64,000 bases of DNA, taken from BJHQ01 sp964654285 (lineage in GTDB: Bacteria; Planctomycetota; UBA11346). The notes below the pieces were generated by a model, which saw only the letters and a program-made list of their open reading frames with translations, had not been told where the DNA came from and ran no database searches. Below, piece by piece: positions 51,030-60,516 of the stretch. The translations under genes were made by a program, and so were the position numbers. Position 1 is the first letter of the stretch; the number at the start of each line of letters is the position of its first letter. The stretch covers positions 186,001 through 250,000 of the forward strand of contig CAZZJC010000001.1 in NCBI GenBank assembly GCA_964654285.1, in the 5' to 3' direction.

Positions 51030-52031
51030 TTACGACGACGCGGCCCCGTCCTCCCCCGGATACCGCAACCCCCACTGCCGACGCAGCGCATCCATGATCC
51101 CGGCGATGGTCAGCGAATCACCCTGCGGCATCACCGGGCTTTCGATGAGCCCGTCCGCAAGGCAGCGATGGACTTCGCGGATCTGGTACTCGAATCCATT
51201 GCGTTCATGCGGACCGTCGATGGTCTCGGTCTGATCGCCGCGGGTCAGGATCGCCCGGGTGGCGCGCCAGAACTGCGGCAGGTGGATGCTGGCTTCGGTG
51301 CCGTCGATGCGGCAGTCGCCTGCGGTGACGGTGCGTACGGCGGCGGCCAGGCGGGCGAGCTGGCCGCTCGGCCAGGACAGCACGGCGACGGACTGCTCAT
51401 CCACACCCGTTGCGCCGAGATGGGCGAAACCGGCGATGCCCAGCGGTGGGCCGGGGAATATGCTGTTGGCGGCGGCGAGGGTATAGACGCCGACATCCAG
51501 GAGCGCACCGCCGGCCAGGTCGCGGTTGAGCAGCCGGCTGTGCGGATCCCAGCCGCAGCGGAACCCGAAGTCGGCGCTGACCAGGCGCGGTTCACCGATG
51601 CGGCCAGCGGCAATCCATTCCGCGACGGTTCGCCATGCCGGCAGGAAGCGCGTCCACATCGCTTCCATCAGGAACGCCTGGTGCTGGCGCGAGGCGGCGA
51701 CGAGCGATTCCACCTGGGCGGCGTTGAGCGCGAGCGGTTTTTCCACCAGCACCGCCTTGCCGGCGGCGAGGCACGCCAGGGCCGGGGCGCAATGGAACGG
51801 GTGCGGGGTGGCGACATAGACCGCGTCGATGTCGCGGGCCTCGGCCACCGCCGCGACCGAATCGGTGCTGCGCTCGGCATTGTTTTCACGTGCAAAGATC
51901 CTGGCCCGACCGCAGTCACGCGACGCGACTGCGACCAGTCTCGCTCCCGCGACCGCCGGCAGCGCGGCGGCGAACTTCCTGGCGATACCGCCCGGACCGA
52001 TGATCGCCCAGCGGACCGGCCGGTCGCTCAT
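51030..52031 (-). CDS. Gfo/Idh/MocA family oxidoreductase
   Basis: 333 residues. NAD(P)-binding Rossmann domain with WAIIGPGGIARKFAAAL; catalytic EKP motif in VLVEKPLALNAAQ; the conserved GGALLDVGVYTLAAA (Gly-rich, with Asp and the His/Tyr position). Acts on a sugar or cyclitol, substrate unknown. Overlaps the end of the upstream secreted-protein gene by four bases (ATGA), so the two are coupled. Confidence 0.93.
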   Translation of the reverse strand: MSDRPVRWAIIGPGGIARKFAAALPAVAGARLVAVASRDCGRARIFARENNAERSTDSVAAVAEARDIDAVYVATPHPFHCAPALACLAAGKAVLVEKPLALNAAQVESLVAASRQHQAFLMEAMWTRFLPAWRTVAEWIAAGRIGEPRLVSADFGFRCGWDPHSRLLNRDLAGGALLDVGVYTLAAANSIFPGPPLGIAGFAHLGATGVDEQSVAVLSWPSGQLARLAAAVRTVTAGDCRIDGTEASIHLPQFWRATRAILTRGDQTETIDGPHERNGFEYQIREVHRCLADGLIESPVMPQGDSLTIAGIMDALRRQWGLRYPGEDGAASS

Positions 52032-53836
52032 GGCCTGGAGGTTTCCTGGCTGCCGGCGGCAGGCGCAGGGCCGAACGCGGTCGGTGCACCGGTCGCCGGG
52101 CCGACCTCGCGCAGGCAGAAGTCATCCAGATAGGCGGTGCCGCCATTGCTGCAGGTGAAGCGCACGTCGGCGAACGGACCCCAGGCTGGGCTGTCGAACT
52201 CGATCCAGACCTGCTGCCAATCCGGACCGGCTTTGACTTCGCCGGTGCCCTGGCGCAAGGTGAAGTCGCCGGCGTTGTGCGGCGACCACTGGTAGAAGTC
52301 GGCGCTGATCGACGCGGCGGCAGGGCCGGGTTCCTGCCAGACCGGCTCGACCCAGGGCGCTGGCGCGGGCTTGCCGTCCTTCGCCGCCTTGGCGACCTTG
52401 GCGTCGTAGGATTTCCTGTCTTTTTCCGCCTTGGCGAGGAATGCCGCTTTCAGCGCGGCGCGGTCGTCGGCGGTGGCCTCCTTGACCAGGTACCAGCCTT
52501 CCAGGCGGTAGCGCACTTTCGGCTTCAGCACCGCCTGCGGCAGGTTCGGCCACACCAGGCCCTTCACGACCATGGAACGCTTGCCCGAATGGCCGACGTC
52601 GGTGGCGATCGGCGGGACGGCACCCTTGACGAAGGTCAGGCCGATGGCGTTGACGCCCGAGGTCAGCGGCTGGTCCTCGAAGTCGCAGACCTTGCCCAGC
52701 GGCAGCACGACGATGGGCGCATCGGTCCAGCGCAGCTTCATGCCGTCCCAGATCCGCTGGGTCATCTCGGGCGGCAGGCGCATCTGACGCACCCTGACCG
52801 TGTGGTAGGTCAGGCCGTTGTCAGCGGGTTTGAGATCCTTCGGCCACTGCACGCAGAGATCCTGGTCGGCATGCACGTTGCAGACTCCGAGCGCAGCGGC
52901 ACCGCCGGCGAGGGTCTGGGTCCAGCTCCAGCCCTGCTTGCGGTCGAGGTAGGTGACGAAACCGCCGTCACGCAGGGTCCAGAGCTCGCGGTCGCTATCG
53001 CACACGTCGATCGCGTAGTGGTTGTTGGCATGGCCGGTCCAGCCGGGCTCCTTGGCCGAGCACAGCGCGACGCGCTGGTGCAGCACCTCGCCCATCCAGG
53101 GATTCGACAGCGACGGCGGCATCAGGCTGACGTATTGGCCGGTGATGACGGGCTTGAGGCCAGTGCGCCATTCGGCATCGATGGTGTAGCCGTACTGCGG
53201 ATGGCAGCGCAGGCGGAAGGTGCCGACGTGGTCGACGGCGATGCCTTCCTTGTCGCCCTTGGGGCTGGAATGCTCCCACTTCCTGAACACGTGCTTGCCG
53301 GTGAACTTGCGGGTGAGCAGCAATTCAGCGCCGTCGGCCTCGACCGTCCATGCCGACTGGTCCTTGACGTTCCACTGCTTCGAGCCGTTCTCATCCGGCG
53401 TGAACTGGTCCGCCCGGAAGGCGATGCCGTGCGCGGAATCGATGTGGAAGCGCTCGCCGGGCAGGGGCACGGCCGTGACCGCGGCGGCGGGGTCGTGGCT
53501 CAGCAGGTAGATCGTGCCGCCGTGGAATCCGCTCTTCGGCATGTAGCCGATGAAGCGGTCGCCGTCCTTGAGGAAGCAGAACTTCCACGTCTCGGGACCG
53601 TCCTTGCCGATGAAGGTGTGCTCGCCCTCGGTCACGCTGAAGCGCGGCTTGTGGCTGGCGAAGCGCGCTGGCGGCTTGACCTCGGCGAGGAGCGCGTCGA
53701 GTTCGTCAGGGGCGATGTTCCCAGCCGCCGGTGCGGCCGCAGGCGAAGCCTCAGGCGCCGCATCGCCGGCACGCAGGCCGCTGCCAGCAAGGGCGAGCAG
53801 GACGAGGACGGCGGATGGGATGGGCAAGTTAGGCAT
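52028..53836 (-). CDS. Large secreted protein of unknown function
   Basis: 602 residues from ATG 53836, with GGAG eight bases upstream. The same frame is open for a further ~3 kb upstream, opposite the glycosyltransferase gene, but that part is not coding. Signal peptide MPNLPIPSAVLVLLALAGSGLRAG. The central part has an aldose-epimerase or DUF4380-like look (GYMPKSGFHGGTIYLLSHDP, KWEHSSPKGDKEGIAVDHVGTFRLRCHP), and the C-terminal ~150 residues resemble a carbohydrate-binding module (DFYQWSPHNAGDFTLRQG, WQQVWIEFDSPAWGPFADVRFTC, AYLDDFCLREV). Coupled to the Gfo gene, suggesting a sugar-handling pair. Confidence 0.75.
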   Translation of the reverse strand: MPNLPIPSAVLVLLALAGSGLRAGDAAPEASPAAAPAAGNIAPDELDALLAEVKPPARFASHKPRFSVTEGEHTFIGKDGPETWKFCFLKDGDRFIGYMPKSGFHGGTIYLLSHDPAAAVTAVPLPGERFHIDSAHGIAFRADQFTPDENGSKQWNVKDQSAWTVEADGAELLLTRKFTGKHVFRKWEHSSPKGDKEGIAVDHVGTFRLRCHPQYGYTIDAEWRTGLKPVITGQYVSLMPPSLSNPWMGEVLHQRVALCSAKEPGWTGHANNHYAIDVCDSDRELWTLRDGGFVTYLDRKQGWSWTQTLAGGAAALGVCNVHADQDLCVQWPKDLKPADNGLTYHTVRVRQMRLPPEMTQRIWDGMKLRWTDAPIVVLPLGKVCDFEDQPLTSGVNAIGLTFVKGAVPPIATDVGHSGKRSMVVKGLVWPNLPQAVLKPKVRYRLEGWYLVKEATADDRAALKAAFLAKAEKDRKSYDAKVAKAAKDGKPAPAPWVEPVWQEPGPAAASISADFYQWSPHNAGDFTLRQGTGEVKAGPDWQQVWIEFDSPAWGPFADVRFTCSNGGTAYLDDFCLREVGPATGAPTAFGPAPAAGSQETSRP

Positions 53837-54022
53837 GGGGGTCTCCGCAGGAGATGCACACGATGCCGGCTGTCGTAGCCATCGCCACCGCGATGGTCGA
53901 TGAGAGCCGGAGCCCTCATGAAACGCATGGTGGACACGCATACGGAAGAGCGTGGTGCGGGGGATCCAGGGCGGACGCTTCGATTGACCGGCGTCGGAAG
54001 CTTCCGACACTCCCGCCCCTTC

Positions 54023-56917
54023 ATGGAAACGTTCGCTTCGTTCGCGACCGTCGCAGCGGTGATCTACGCTGTCGTGGTCATTCTTTTGGCTTTCTACGGC
54101 CTGCACAGCCTCTGGCTGCTGGTGCTGTTCCTGCGCCAGCGCCGGGCCGCCCTGGCCATCGCGGCGCGCGAGGCGGCGACGCCGCTGCCGCCGGATGACC
54201 AGCTGCCGTGCGTGCTGGTGCAGCTGCCGGTGTTCAATGAACGCGATGTGGTGACGCGGCTCATCGATGCGGTCGGCCGGCTGGACTGGCCGGCGGACAA
54301 GCTGCGCATCCAGCTGCTCGATGATTCCACCGACGATTCGGTCGAGATCGGCCGTGCCGCCTGCGCCCGCCTGCGGGCCCAGGGGCTGAACGCGGTCAGC
54401 CTGCACCGCACCGACCGCACCGGCTTCAAGGCCGGGGCGCTCGACAAGGGCATGCAGCAGGACGACGCGCCGTTCATCGCGATCTTCGATGCGGATTTCG
54501 TGCCCCACCCGGATTTCCTCAAGATCGCCATCCGGCCGCTGCTCACTGATCCCGGACTCGGGCTGGTGCAGGGGCGCTGGGGGCATCTCAACCGCGAGAC
54601 CAACTTCCTGACCCGGGCCCAGGCCCTGGGCATCGACGGGCATTTCGCGATCGAGCAGGGTGCGCGCGCCTGGTCGGGCCTGGCGATGAACTTCAACGGC
54701 ACCTGCGGGCTGTGGCGGCGCGAGGCGATCATCGCCGGCGGCGGCTGGGAACATGACACCCTCACCGAGGACATGGATCTCAGCTACCGTTCGCAGATGG
54801 CGGGCTGGCGCTGCACCTACCGCCTCGGCCTGATGGTTCCGGGCGAGATCCCCGCGTCGGTCGGCGCCTGGCGGTCGCAGCAGTTCCGCTGGGCCAAGGG
54901 GTCGATCCAGACCGCGCTCAAGCTGCTGCCCCGGGTGTGGCGGGCCGAGAAGTTCAATCTGCACGTGAAAATCGCCGCGTCTGTGCACATGACGCACTAC
55001 CTCATCCATCCGCTCATGCTGGTCAGCCTGTTCACGGCGCCGTTCGCGCTGGTGATCCTCGACCGCGTGCCGCATTGGGTGCTGGGCGCAGGCGTGGTGT
55101 CCTTCCTGGTCGGGGCGATGTCGCCGATCCTGGTCTACGTCGCGAGCCAGTTCGTCCTGGAGGGCCGCCAGGGCTGGCGCCGCCTGGCCAGCCTGCCCGC
55201 GCTGGCCGCGTTCGGCACCGGCATCGCCGTGTCGAACACCATCGCGGTCTGGCAGGCGGTGGTCGGCCGGCAGAGCGAGTTCGTGCGTACGCCCAAGCAG
55301 GGAGCCGGCGCGGGCAGCTACAAGCCGAGCCAGGCGAGCGGCATGGCGGAGCTGTTCTGCGCCACCTGGGCCGCGCTCGGCCTCGGCCTCGGCCTGACCG
55401 GCGACCATACCTGGATCACCCCGCTGCTGGCGTTGTACCTCAGCGGCTTCGCCTGGATGGCGGTGGCGTGCATCCGCGAGCGCAGATCGGCGCAGCTGGC
55501 CCAGGCCGGCGCCGGCCTGACCGACAGCGACTCCCGGATCGAACCGGCCCTCGGCCGGGCCACCGCTATGCCCTGGCTGGTGCCGCTGGGCCTGGGGCTG
55601 GTCGCCCTCGCCGCCACCATCGGCTGGTGGCCGGAATCCTGGTGGCAGCACCCGCGCACCTTCGCGGTGCTGGGCCTGCTCATGGGCGCGCTCTACATCG
55701 CCTCGGTCGCAGTGGTCCGTCTGCGCCCTGGCCGGGGCGGGGTGCTGGTGTGGATCGCGGTGATCGCCCTCGCCATGCGCATCGTCACCATGGGCATGGT
55801 GCCTTCGCCCGACGCTGCGCGCGCGGTGGTCGAGGGACGCCAGCTCGCCGTGCAGCTCAACCCCTATGCGGTGTCGCCGGGCGACCCCGAGACGGTGCGG
55901 ATCACCAAGCTCGAACGCCATGCGGTGAGCCCCGAGGTGCTGGGCGCGGTGGTCGCGCACAGCGGCCAGGCCACCGCCGGCACGCCGCCCCTGTCGCTCG
56001 CCTTGCAGGGCCTGGTCACCGCGTTCTCCTCCGATCCCAAGGCGATCAAGATCGCGGCGCTCATCGTCGAGGCCGCCGCGCTCGTCCTGGTGCTGGCGCT
56101 GCTCGCCCGTGCCGGCCTGCCCACCAGCGCGCTGCTGATCGCGGCCTGGAATCCGGTCGGACCGCTGTTCCTGAGCGGTGAGGGCCACCTCGATGCGCTC
56201 TGCATGCTGCTGCTCGCCCTGTCGGCCTACCTCGCGGCGGGCCGGCATGCGGGCCGCGCCATGGTCGCCGCCAGCCTGGCGGCGCTGGCCAAGCCGATCG
56301 CGGCGATCGCGCTGCTGCCCCTGATGCGCGGGCGGAGCTGGCGCTGGCTGCTGCTGCCGGCGGTGGTGGCCGCCATCTGCCTGCTGCCGTTCCTCCCCGC
56401 CGGCACCGGCCTGTTCGTCGGCCTGAGCCAGTTCGCCGGCGAGCACCACCACGGGGTGCTCGAACCCTTCATGCGCCTGCTCGTCGATTGCGTGCCGGCG
56501 CTCATCCCCCCGGAATTCGCCAACAAGGTGGTGGTCTCGCTCCTGGCCGGGTTCGCCGCTGCCGGCATCTGGCTGGTGCTGCGCACCCATCGCGATCTGG
56601 AAGGCGCCGCTGGCGCGGATCTCACCGCCAAGCTCATCGCGGTGGTGCTGATCTGCCTGCCCAGCCTGCATCCGTGGTATCTCGCCCCGCTGGTCGTGCT
56701 GCTGCCGTTCACCCGTTCGTGGGGCCTGGTGCTGCTGACCGTGCTCGCGCCGCTCTACTGGCTGCACCGCCTCGCCGGCACCGAACCCGGCGCCGCGCTG
56801 CTCTGGGTCAGCGTCGCCGCCCATCTGCCGGTGCTGCTCGTTCTCGCCTGGGAATGCGCCGGCCGTCCGGTCCCGTGGCGCATCGGCGCCGGCAAGCTGG
56901 TCAGCCCGGCGGCGTAG
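54023..56917 (+). CDS. GT2 processive glycosyltransferase fused to a GT-C-like membrane domain
   Basis: 964 residues from ATG 54023. An N-terminal helix precedes the GT2 domain: VLVQLPVFNERDVV, LDDSTDDS, IFDADFVPHPDF, TEDMDLSYRSQ and QQFRW (Q286-W290), the full D,D,D,QxxRW set of processive beta-glycan or mannan-type synthases. Membrane helices follow, and then a second polytopic half (about 540-960, ten or so helices) with PSPDAARAVVEGRQLAVQLNPYAVSPGD and AAWNPVGPLFLSGEGHLDAL, the look of GT-C (GT87-like) lipid-sugar transferases. The two activities in one chain suggest coupled glycan synthesis. Product unknown. Confidence 0.82.
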   Translation: METFASFATVAAVIYAVVVILLAFYGLHSLWLLVLFLRQRRAALAIAAREAATPLPPDDQLPCVLVQLPVFNERDVVTRLIDAVGRLDWPADKLRIQLLDDSTDDSVEIGRAACARLRAQGLNAVSLHRTDRTGFKAGALDKGMQQDDAPFIAIFDADFVPHPDFLKIAIRPLLTDPGLGLVQGRWGHLNRETNFLTRAQALGIDGHFAIEQGARAWSGLAMNFNGTCGLWRREAIIAGGGWEHDTLTEDMDLSYRSQMAGWRCTYRLGLMVPGEIPASVGAWRSQQFRWAKGSIQTALKLLPRVWRAEKFNLHVKIAASVHMTHYLIHPLMLVSLFTAPFALVILDRVPHWVLGAGVVSFLVGAMSPILVYVASQFVLEGRQGWRRLASLPALAAFGTGIAVSNTIAVWQAVVGRQSEFVRTPKQGAGAGSYKPSQASGMAELFCATWAALGLGLGLTGDHTWITPLLALYLSGFAWMAVACIRERRSAQLAQAGAGLTDSDSRIEPALGRATAMPWLVPLGLGLVALAATIGWWPESWWQHPRTFAVLGLLMGALYIASVAVVRLRPGRGGVLVWIAVIALAMRIVTMGMVPSPDAARAVVEGRQLAVQLNPYAVSPGDPETVRITKLERHAVSPEVLGAVVAHSGQATAGTPPLSLALQGLVTAFSSDPKAIKIAALIVEAAALVLVLALLARAGLPTSALLIAAWNPVGPLFLSGEGHLDALCMLLLALSAYLAAGRHAGRAMVAASLAALAKPIAAIALLPLMRGRSWRWLLLPAVVAAICLLPFLPAGTGLFVGLSQFAGEHHHGVLEPFMRLLVDCVPALIPPEFANKVVVSLLAGFAAAGIWLVLRTHRDLEGAAGADLTAKLIAVVLICLPSLHPWYLAPLVVLLPFTRSWGLVLLTVLAPLYWLHRLAGTEPGAALLWVSVAAHLPVLLVLAWECAGRPVPWRIGAGKLVSPAA

Positions 56918-56996
56918 ACGTCGGACCATTCTCGTCGTCAGTGGCGACGAAGATGAGAAGAGATCGATCTGCTCGGGTCGAACAGGGAAAGAGAAC

Positions 56997-57026
56997 AACG
57001 GCCACCGGAATTTTCCGGCGGCCGTT
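56997..57026. terminator. Terminator between convergent genes
   Basis: AACGGCC-A-CCGGAA-TT-TTCCGG-C-GGCCGTT: a 13-pair stem with one A/C mismatch and a tight loop, between the glycosyltransferase and frr, which face each other. Confidence 0.75.
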
Positions 57027-57103
57027 GGGCGGGATTTAACCTACGGAAGACAACCCGACAGCCGCAACAACGCTGATGCCTAAACGGCGGGTCGGTTCCC
57101 GGG

Positions 57104-57664
57104 TCAGAACTTCATGATCGATTCGACCTTGTCCTTCAGCGCGGCCTCGGCCTTGGCCTCGTACTGTTTGAGCAGTTCGGTGATCTTCTCGGTGGTCTTC
57201 TTGACCACGTCTTCGGACACCTTCTGCGCCTTGGCCTTGGTCTCGATGTCCTTGATCGCGTCGCGGCGGTTGCCGCGCATCGCGACCTTGTGCTTCTCGG
57301 TCTCCTCCTTGGCCTGGGCCGAGAGCTGCTTGCGGCGCTCGGTCGACAGGGGCGGCAGGCTGAGGCGGATGACGCTGCCGTCGCTCTGCGGGGTCATGCC
57401 GAGCTGGGCCTCGCTGAGGGCCTTCTCGATCGCCTTGATGGTCGACTTGTCGAAGGGCTTGACCAGGAGCATCGCCGGTTCGGGCACGGTGATCGACGCG
57501 ACCTGGACGATCGGCATGCGGCTGCCGTAGGCCTCGACCTGGACGTGCTCGATCAGGGCCGGGGTGGCCTGGCCGGTGCGCAGGTGCTTGAAGTCGTTGG
57601 CGAGGGCGGCGAGGGCCTTCTCCAGCTTGGATTTGGCGTCGGCGAGTTCGGCTTCGAATGCCAT
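57104..57664 (-). CDS. frr: Ribosome recycling factor
   Basis: 186 residues. With EF-G it splits the post-termination ribosome. The three-helix-bundle core is normal: LRTGQATPALIEHVQVEAYG near the N-terminus, then LLVKPFDKSTIKAIEKALSEAQLGMTPQSDGSVIRLSLPPLSTERR, ending KQYEAKAEAALKDKVESIMKF. Usual partners (tsf, pyrH) are not adjacent. Length is standard. Confidence 0.97.
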   Translation of the reverse strand: MAFEAELADAKSKLEKALAALANDFKHLRTGQATPALIEHVQVEAYGSRMPIVQVASITVPEPAMLLVKPFDKSTIKAIEKALSEAQLGMTPQSDGSVIRLSLPPLSTERRKQLSAQAKEETEKHKVAMRGNRRDAIKDIETKAKAQKVSEDVVKKTTEKITELLKQYEAKAEAALKDKVESIMKF

Positions 57665-57795
57665 GCGGTGCTCCTTGGTGCGGCTTGGGGCGCCGGTGTG
57701 GCGCTGGTGGCTGCCGCGATGCCGGCAGGATCCGTCCCGGGTGGGCGCTGTCCATCATGGCCATCGCCGTGGCGGGTCGTGGTGGATTGCCGCGA

Positions 57796-59520
57796 TCAGA
57801 GGCGGAAGCGGGCGATCGCGACCTTCAGTTCGGCGGCGAGCCGCGCCATCTCCTCGGCGGCGCGCAGGGTGTCGCCGGCGTTGCCCCGGGTCTGCTGCGC
57901 GGTCTGGGCGACCTGGGTGATCGAGCCGGCGATGTCGTTGCTGCCCTTCACCACCTCGCTGATGTTGCCGGCCAGCTCCTTGGTGGTCACCGACTGCTCC
58001 TCGACCGCCGAGGCGATCGACTGCTGGAGGTCGTTGATGGTGCGGATGATCGCCAGGATGCGCTGGATCGCCGCGGTCGCCTCCTGGGCGGTGGCGGTTA
58101 TCGCGGCGGTCTTGGCGCCGATCTCGGCGGTGGCCTCGCCGGTCTTGCGCGCCAGGGCCTTGACCTCGTTGGCGACCACGGCGAAGCCGCGTCCGGCCTC
58201 GCCGGCGCGGGCGGCCTCGATGGTGGCGTTCAGCGCGAGCAGGTTGGTCTGCCCGGCGATCGCGCTGATCAGCTTGACGATGGAGCCGATCTCGGTGGTC
58301 GATGCATCCAGCCGGCCCATGGTCGCGCTGGTCGCATCCGCGAGGCCGACCGCCTCGCCGGCGACCTGGGCCGCCTGCTGCGCGTTCTGGGCGATCTCGG
58401 ACACGCTGGCCCCGAGTTCCTCCACCCCGGCGGCGATCACGCTGACGTGCTGCGAGACCTGCTGCGATCCGGCCGAGGCCGTGCCTGCCTGGTCCGCCAG
58501 GCCGCTGGCGCTGGCGTCGAGCCCCGTGCTGATGCCGGTCAGCGCCTGGGCCGCCGTGGTCAGGCCCTGGGTGCCGTGTTCGATGGCGCCGACCGAGGCG
58601 CGCAGCGAATCGATGGTGCGGTCGAGCCCGTCCGCCATGGCGCCGATCTCATCGTTGCGTTTGAGCGCGACCTTGCGGGTGAGGTCGCCGGTGGCGAGGG
58701 CATCGACGACGGAACCGACCTGGTCGATGGGACGGGTGATCGAGCGCGCGAAGCCGGCCACCGCCAGCATGGTCATGAGCAGGCCGGCGCCGGAGATGGC
58801 GAGGAAGATGATCAGGGTCTCGCGGCCCGCGGTGCTGATGCCGTCGATCACCGTCTGCTGCAGGCTGGCGAAGGCTTCGGCGCTGGACTGGTCCAGGGCG
58901 GTCAACCGGTTCGATATCTCCTGTTCCTGCTGGGCCAGCGACTCCTGGCTGGCGACGACGATCACCCGGCCGACCACCTTCTTGCCGGCGACCACGTCCT
59001 GGCGCAGGACGACCACCTTCTTCAGCAGGGGCACGGCCTTGAGCAGCTCCGCCACGCCCATCGCCGGGCCGGCTCCAGCCACACCATCGGCGCTGGCGAG
59101 CTGGCGGGCTTCCGGCGTGAGGTGGCTGCTCAGCGGACGGTCCTTGGCATCGGTGATGCAGACCCAGCGCACGTCGGGGTCGGCATCGGCGGCGAGGCAG
59201 AACGCATCCAGCTCGGATTCGCTGTTGGTCAGGATCGGGGTGGCGGCGAGTCCGGCCATCAGGCGGGCGAGGGCGGTGAGCTTGAGTTCCAGGGCGGCCT
59301 TCGCCCGCTGCTTGATGTCGTTGCCGAGCGCCGCGTAGTCCTCGCGCTGGTGCGCGCTGAAGGTGGTCGCTGCCGTGGTCAATCCGGCCTTGGATGACGC
59401 CGTCGCCCGGGCCTGATTGCACACGGTCAGGGTGGCGAGGATCGCCAGGAGGACGCCCACCCCCAGGGTGAGCGTCCAGATCAGGCGGCGGCGCAGACTG
59501 GAACGGCGGGCCGTGGCCAT
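57796..59520 (-). CDS. Methyl-accepting chemotaxis protein
   Basis: 574 residues. Two membrane helices (about 12-34 and 232-255) enclose a periplasmic sensor of about 200 residues without a clear Cache motif. HAMP (about 255-310) and a full signalling domain follow, with GQTNLLALNATIEAARAG and GRGFAVVANEVKALAR. Directly downstream (24 bases) of a PstS-like binding protein on the same strand, so the receptor may sense the ligand-bound binding protein. C-terminus ALAVAIARFRL-type, no pentapeptide tether. Confidence 0.93.
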   Translation of the reverse strand: MATARRSSLRRRLIWTLTLGVGVLLAILATLTVCNQARATASSKAGLTTAATTFSAHQREDYAALGNDIKQRAKAALELKLTALARLMAGLAATPILTNSESELDAFCLAADADPDVRWVCITDAKDRPLSSHLTPEARQLASADGVAGAGPAMGVAELLKAVPLLKKVVVLRQDVVAGKKVVGRVIVVASQESLAQQEQEISNRLTALDQSSAEAFASLQQTVIDGISTAGRETLIIFLAISGAGLLMTMLAVAGFARSITRPIDQVGSVVDALATGDLTRKVALKRNDEIGAMADGLDRTIDSLRASVGAIEHGTQGLTTAAQALTGISTGLDASASGLADQAGTASAGSQQVSQHVSVIAAGVEELGASVSEIAQNAQQAAQVAGEAVGLADATSATMGRLDASTTEIGSIVKLISAIAGQTNLLALNATIEAARAGEAGRGFAVVANEVKALARKTGEATAEIGAKTAAITATAQEATAAIQRILAIIRTINDLQQSIASAVEEQSVTTKELAGNISEVVKGSNDIAGSITQVAQTAQQTRGNAGDTLRAAEEMARLAAELKVAIARFRL

Positions 59521-59544
59521 GGCGGAAATCCCCGGCGGTTGGAT

Positions 59545-60432
59545 TCAGGGGGCGAGCGCGACGTTGCCGCCGGCGACGGCCAGCTTCTGGCCGTCCGGTC
59601 CCAGGAGCATGGCCACGAACTCGCCGAGCAGGCCCTGCGGCTCGCCTTTGGTCACCAGGAAGACCGTGCGGGCGAGGGGATAGGACTTGTTGCGGATGTT
59701 GGCCTCGGTCACGGCGATCCCATCGAGACTGACGATCCTGACCGCCCCCTTCGCCTGCATGACCGAGGCATCCCCGAGCGGGACGTACGAGAAAGCCCCA
59801 GGATTGGCGATCACCTGCGCCAGGGCGTCCTTGTGCGTGCCGGTGACCGCCATCTTCGCGGTGCCGGGCTCCTTCGCCCCCTTGGCATGGAACTCCATGG
59901 TCTGGGCCTTGCCGGCGCCCTCGAGGCTGTGCTGCAGGCCGAATTTCGATTCGAAGAATTCGACGATGGCGTTGGCCTCGGTGCGGCTGATGCCGACCAC
60001 CGCCTCATCCTTGCCGCCGATCTCCTTCCAGTTCGCGATCCTGCCGGTGCAGAGGTCCTGCACCTGGGCGGAGGTCAGGTTGGCGACCGGGTTCTCGGCG
60101 TGCACCACCAGCACCACCGCATCGAAGCAGTACGGCTTCAGGATCAGATCGGGGTAGGTGGACTGCTCATCATCCTTGAGCGGCCGGACCGCCGCCCCCA
60201 GGGCGGCATCGCCGGTTCCGACCGCCTTGACGCTGGCTGCGGTACCGCAGGGATTCACGGAGAACTCGAAGCCGGGATGGCTGGCGGCGAACGCCTTGGC
60301 GGCGGCTTCGATCGGCTGCTTCACCGATTGCGAGATCCGCAGCGCCAGGCTGTCGGCGGCCGAGGCCGAGGCGAAGCCCAGGGCGAGGGCGGCGGCGGTG
60401 AGCAGAGCGGACGACGGGGTGATGACGCGCAT
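59545..60432 (-). CDS. PstS-like phosphate-binding periplasmic protein
   Basis: 295 residues with signal peptide (SALLTAAALALGFASASA). The PBP-like fold is seen in FSVNPCGTAASVKAVGTGDAALGAAVRPL (phosphate-loop region), LCTGRIANWKEIGGKDEAVVGISRTEANA, and NPGAFSYVPLGDA. The phosphate-binding residues are not all certain, so anion ligand may differ. Not followed by pstC/A/B; instead a chemoreceptor gene lies 24 bases downstream, suggesting a sensory rather than transport role. Confidence 0.85.
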   Translation of the reverse strand: MRVITPSSALLTAAALALGFASASAADSLALRISQSVKQPIEAAAKAFAASHPGFEFSVNPCGTAASVKAVGTGDAALGAAVRPLKDDEQSTYPDLILKPYCFDAVVLVVHAENPVANLTSAQVQDLCTGRIANWKEIGGKDEAVVGISRTEANAIVEFFESKFGLQHSLEGAGKAQTMEFHAKGAKEPGTAKMAVTGTHKDALAQVIANPGAFSYVPLGDASVMQAKGAVRIVSLDGIAVTEANIRNKSYPLARTVFLVTKGEPQGLLGEFVAMLLGPDGQKLAVAGGNVALAP

Positions 60433-60516
60433 GGCGGTTTCCTGGGTTCGGGCGGACCCGGAAGTCTACCCCCGGAATACCGCCCGTGCCAAGAGCGCCA
60501 TCGGCCTTTGCGGCAG

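Noticed and set aside
53837..56998. Very long minus-strand open frame opposite the glycosyltransferase gene
   Set aside because: It is continuous with the secreted-protein frame, but its sequence is low-complexity Gly/Arg/Gln/His, typical of the antisense of a GC-rich gene. The signal peptide and GGAG at 53836 mark the true start.
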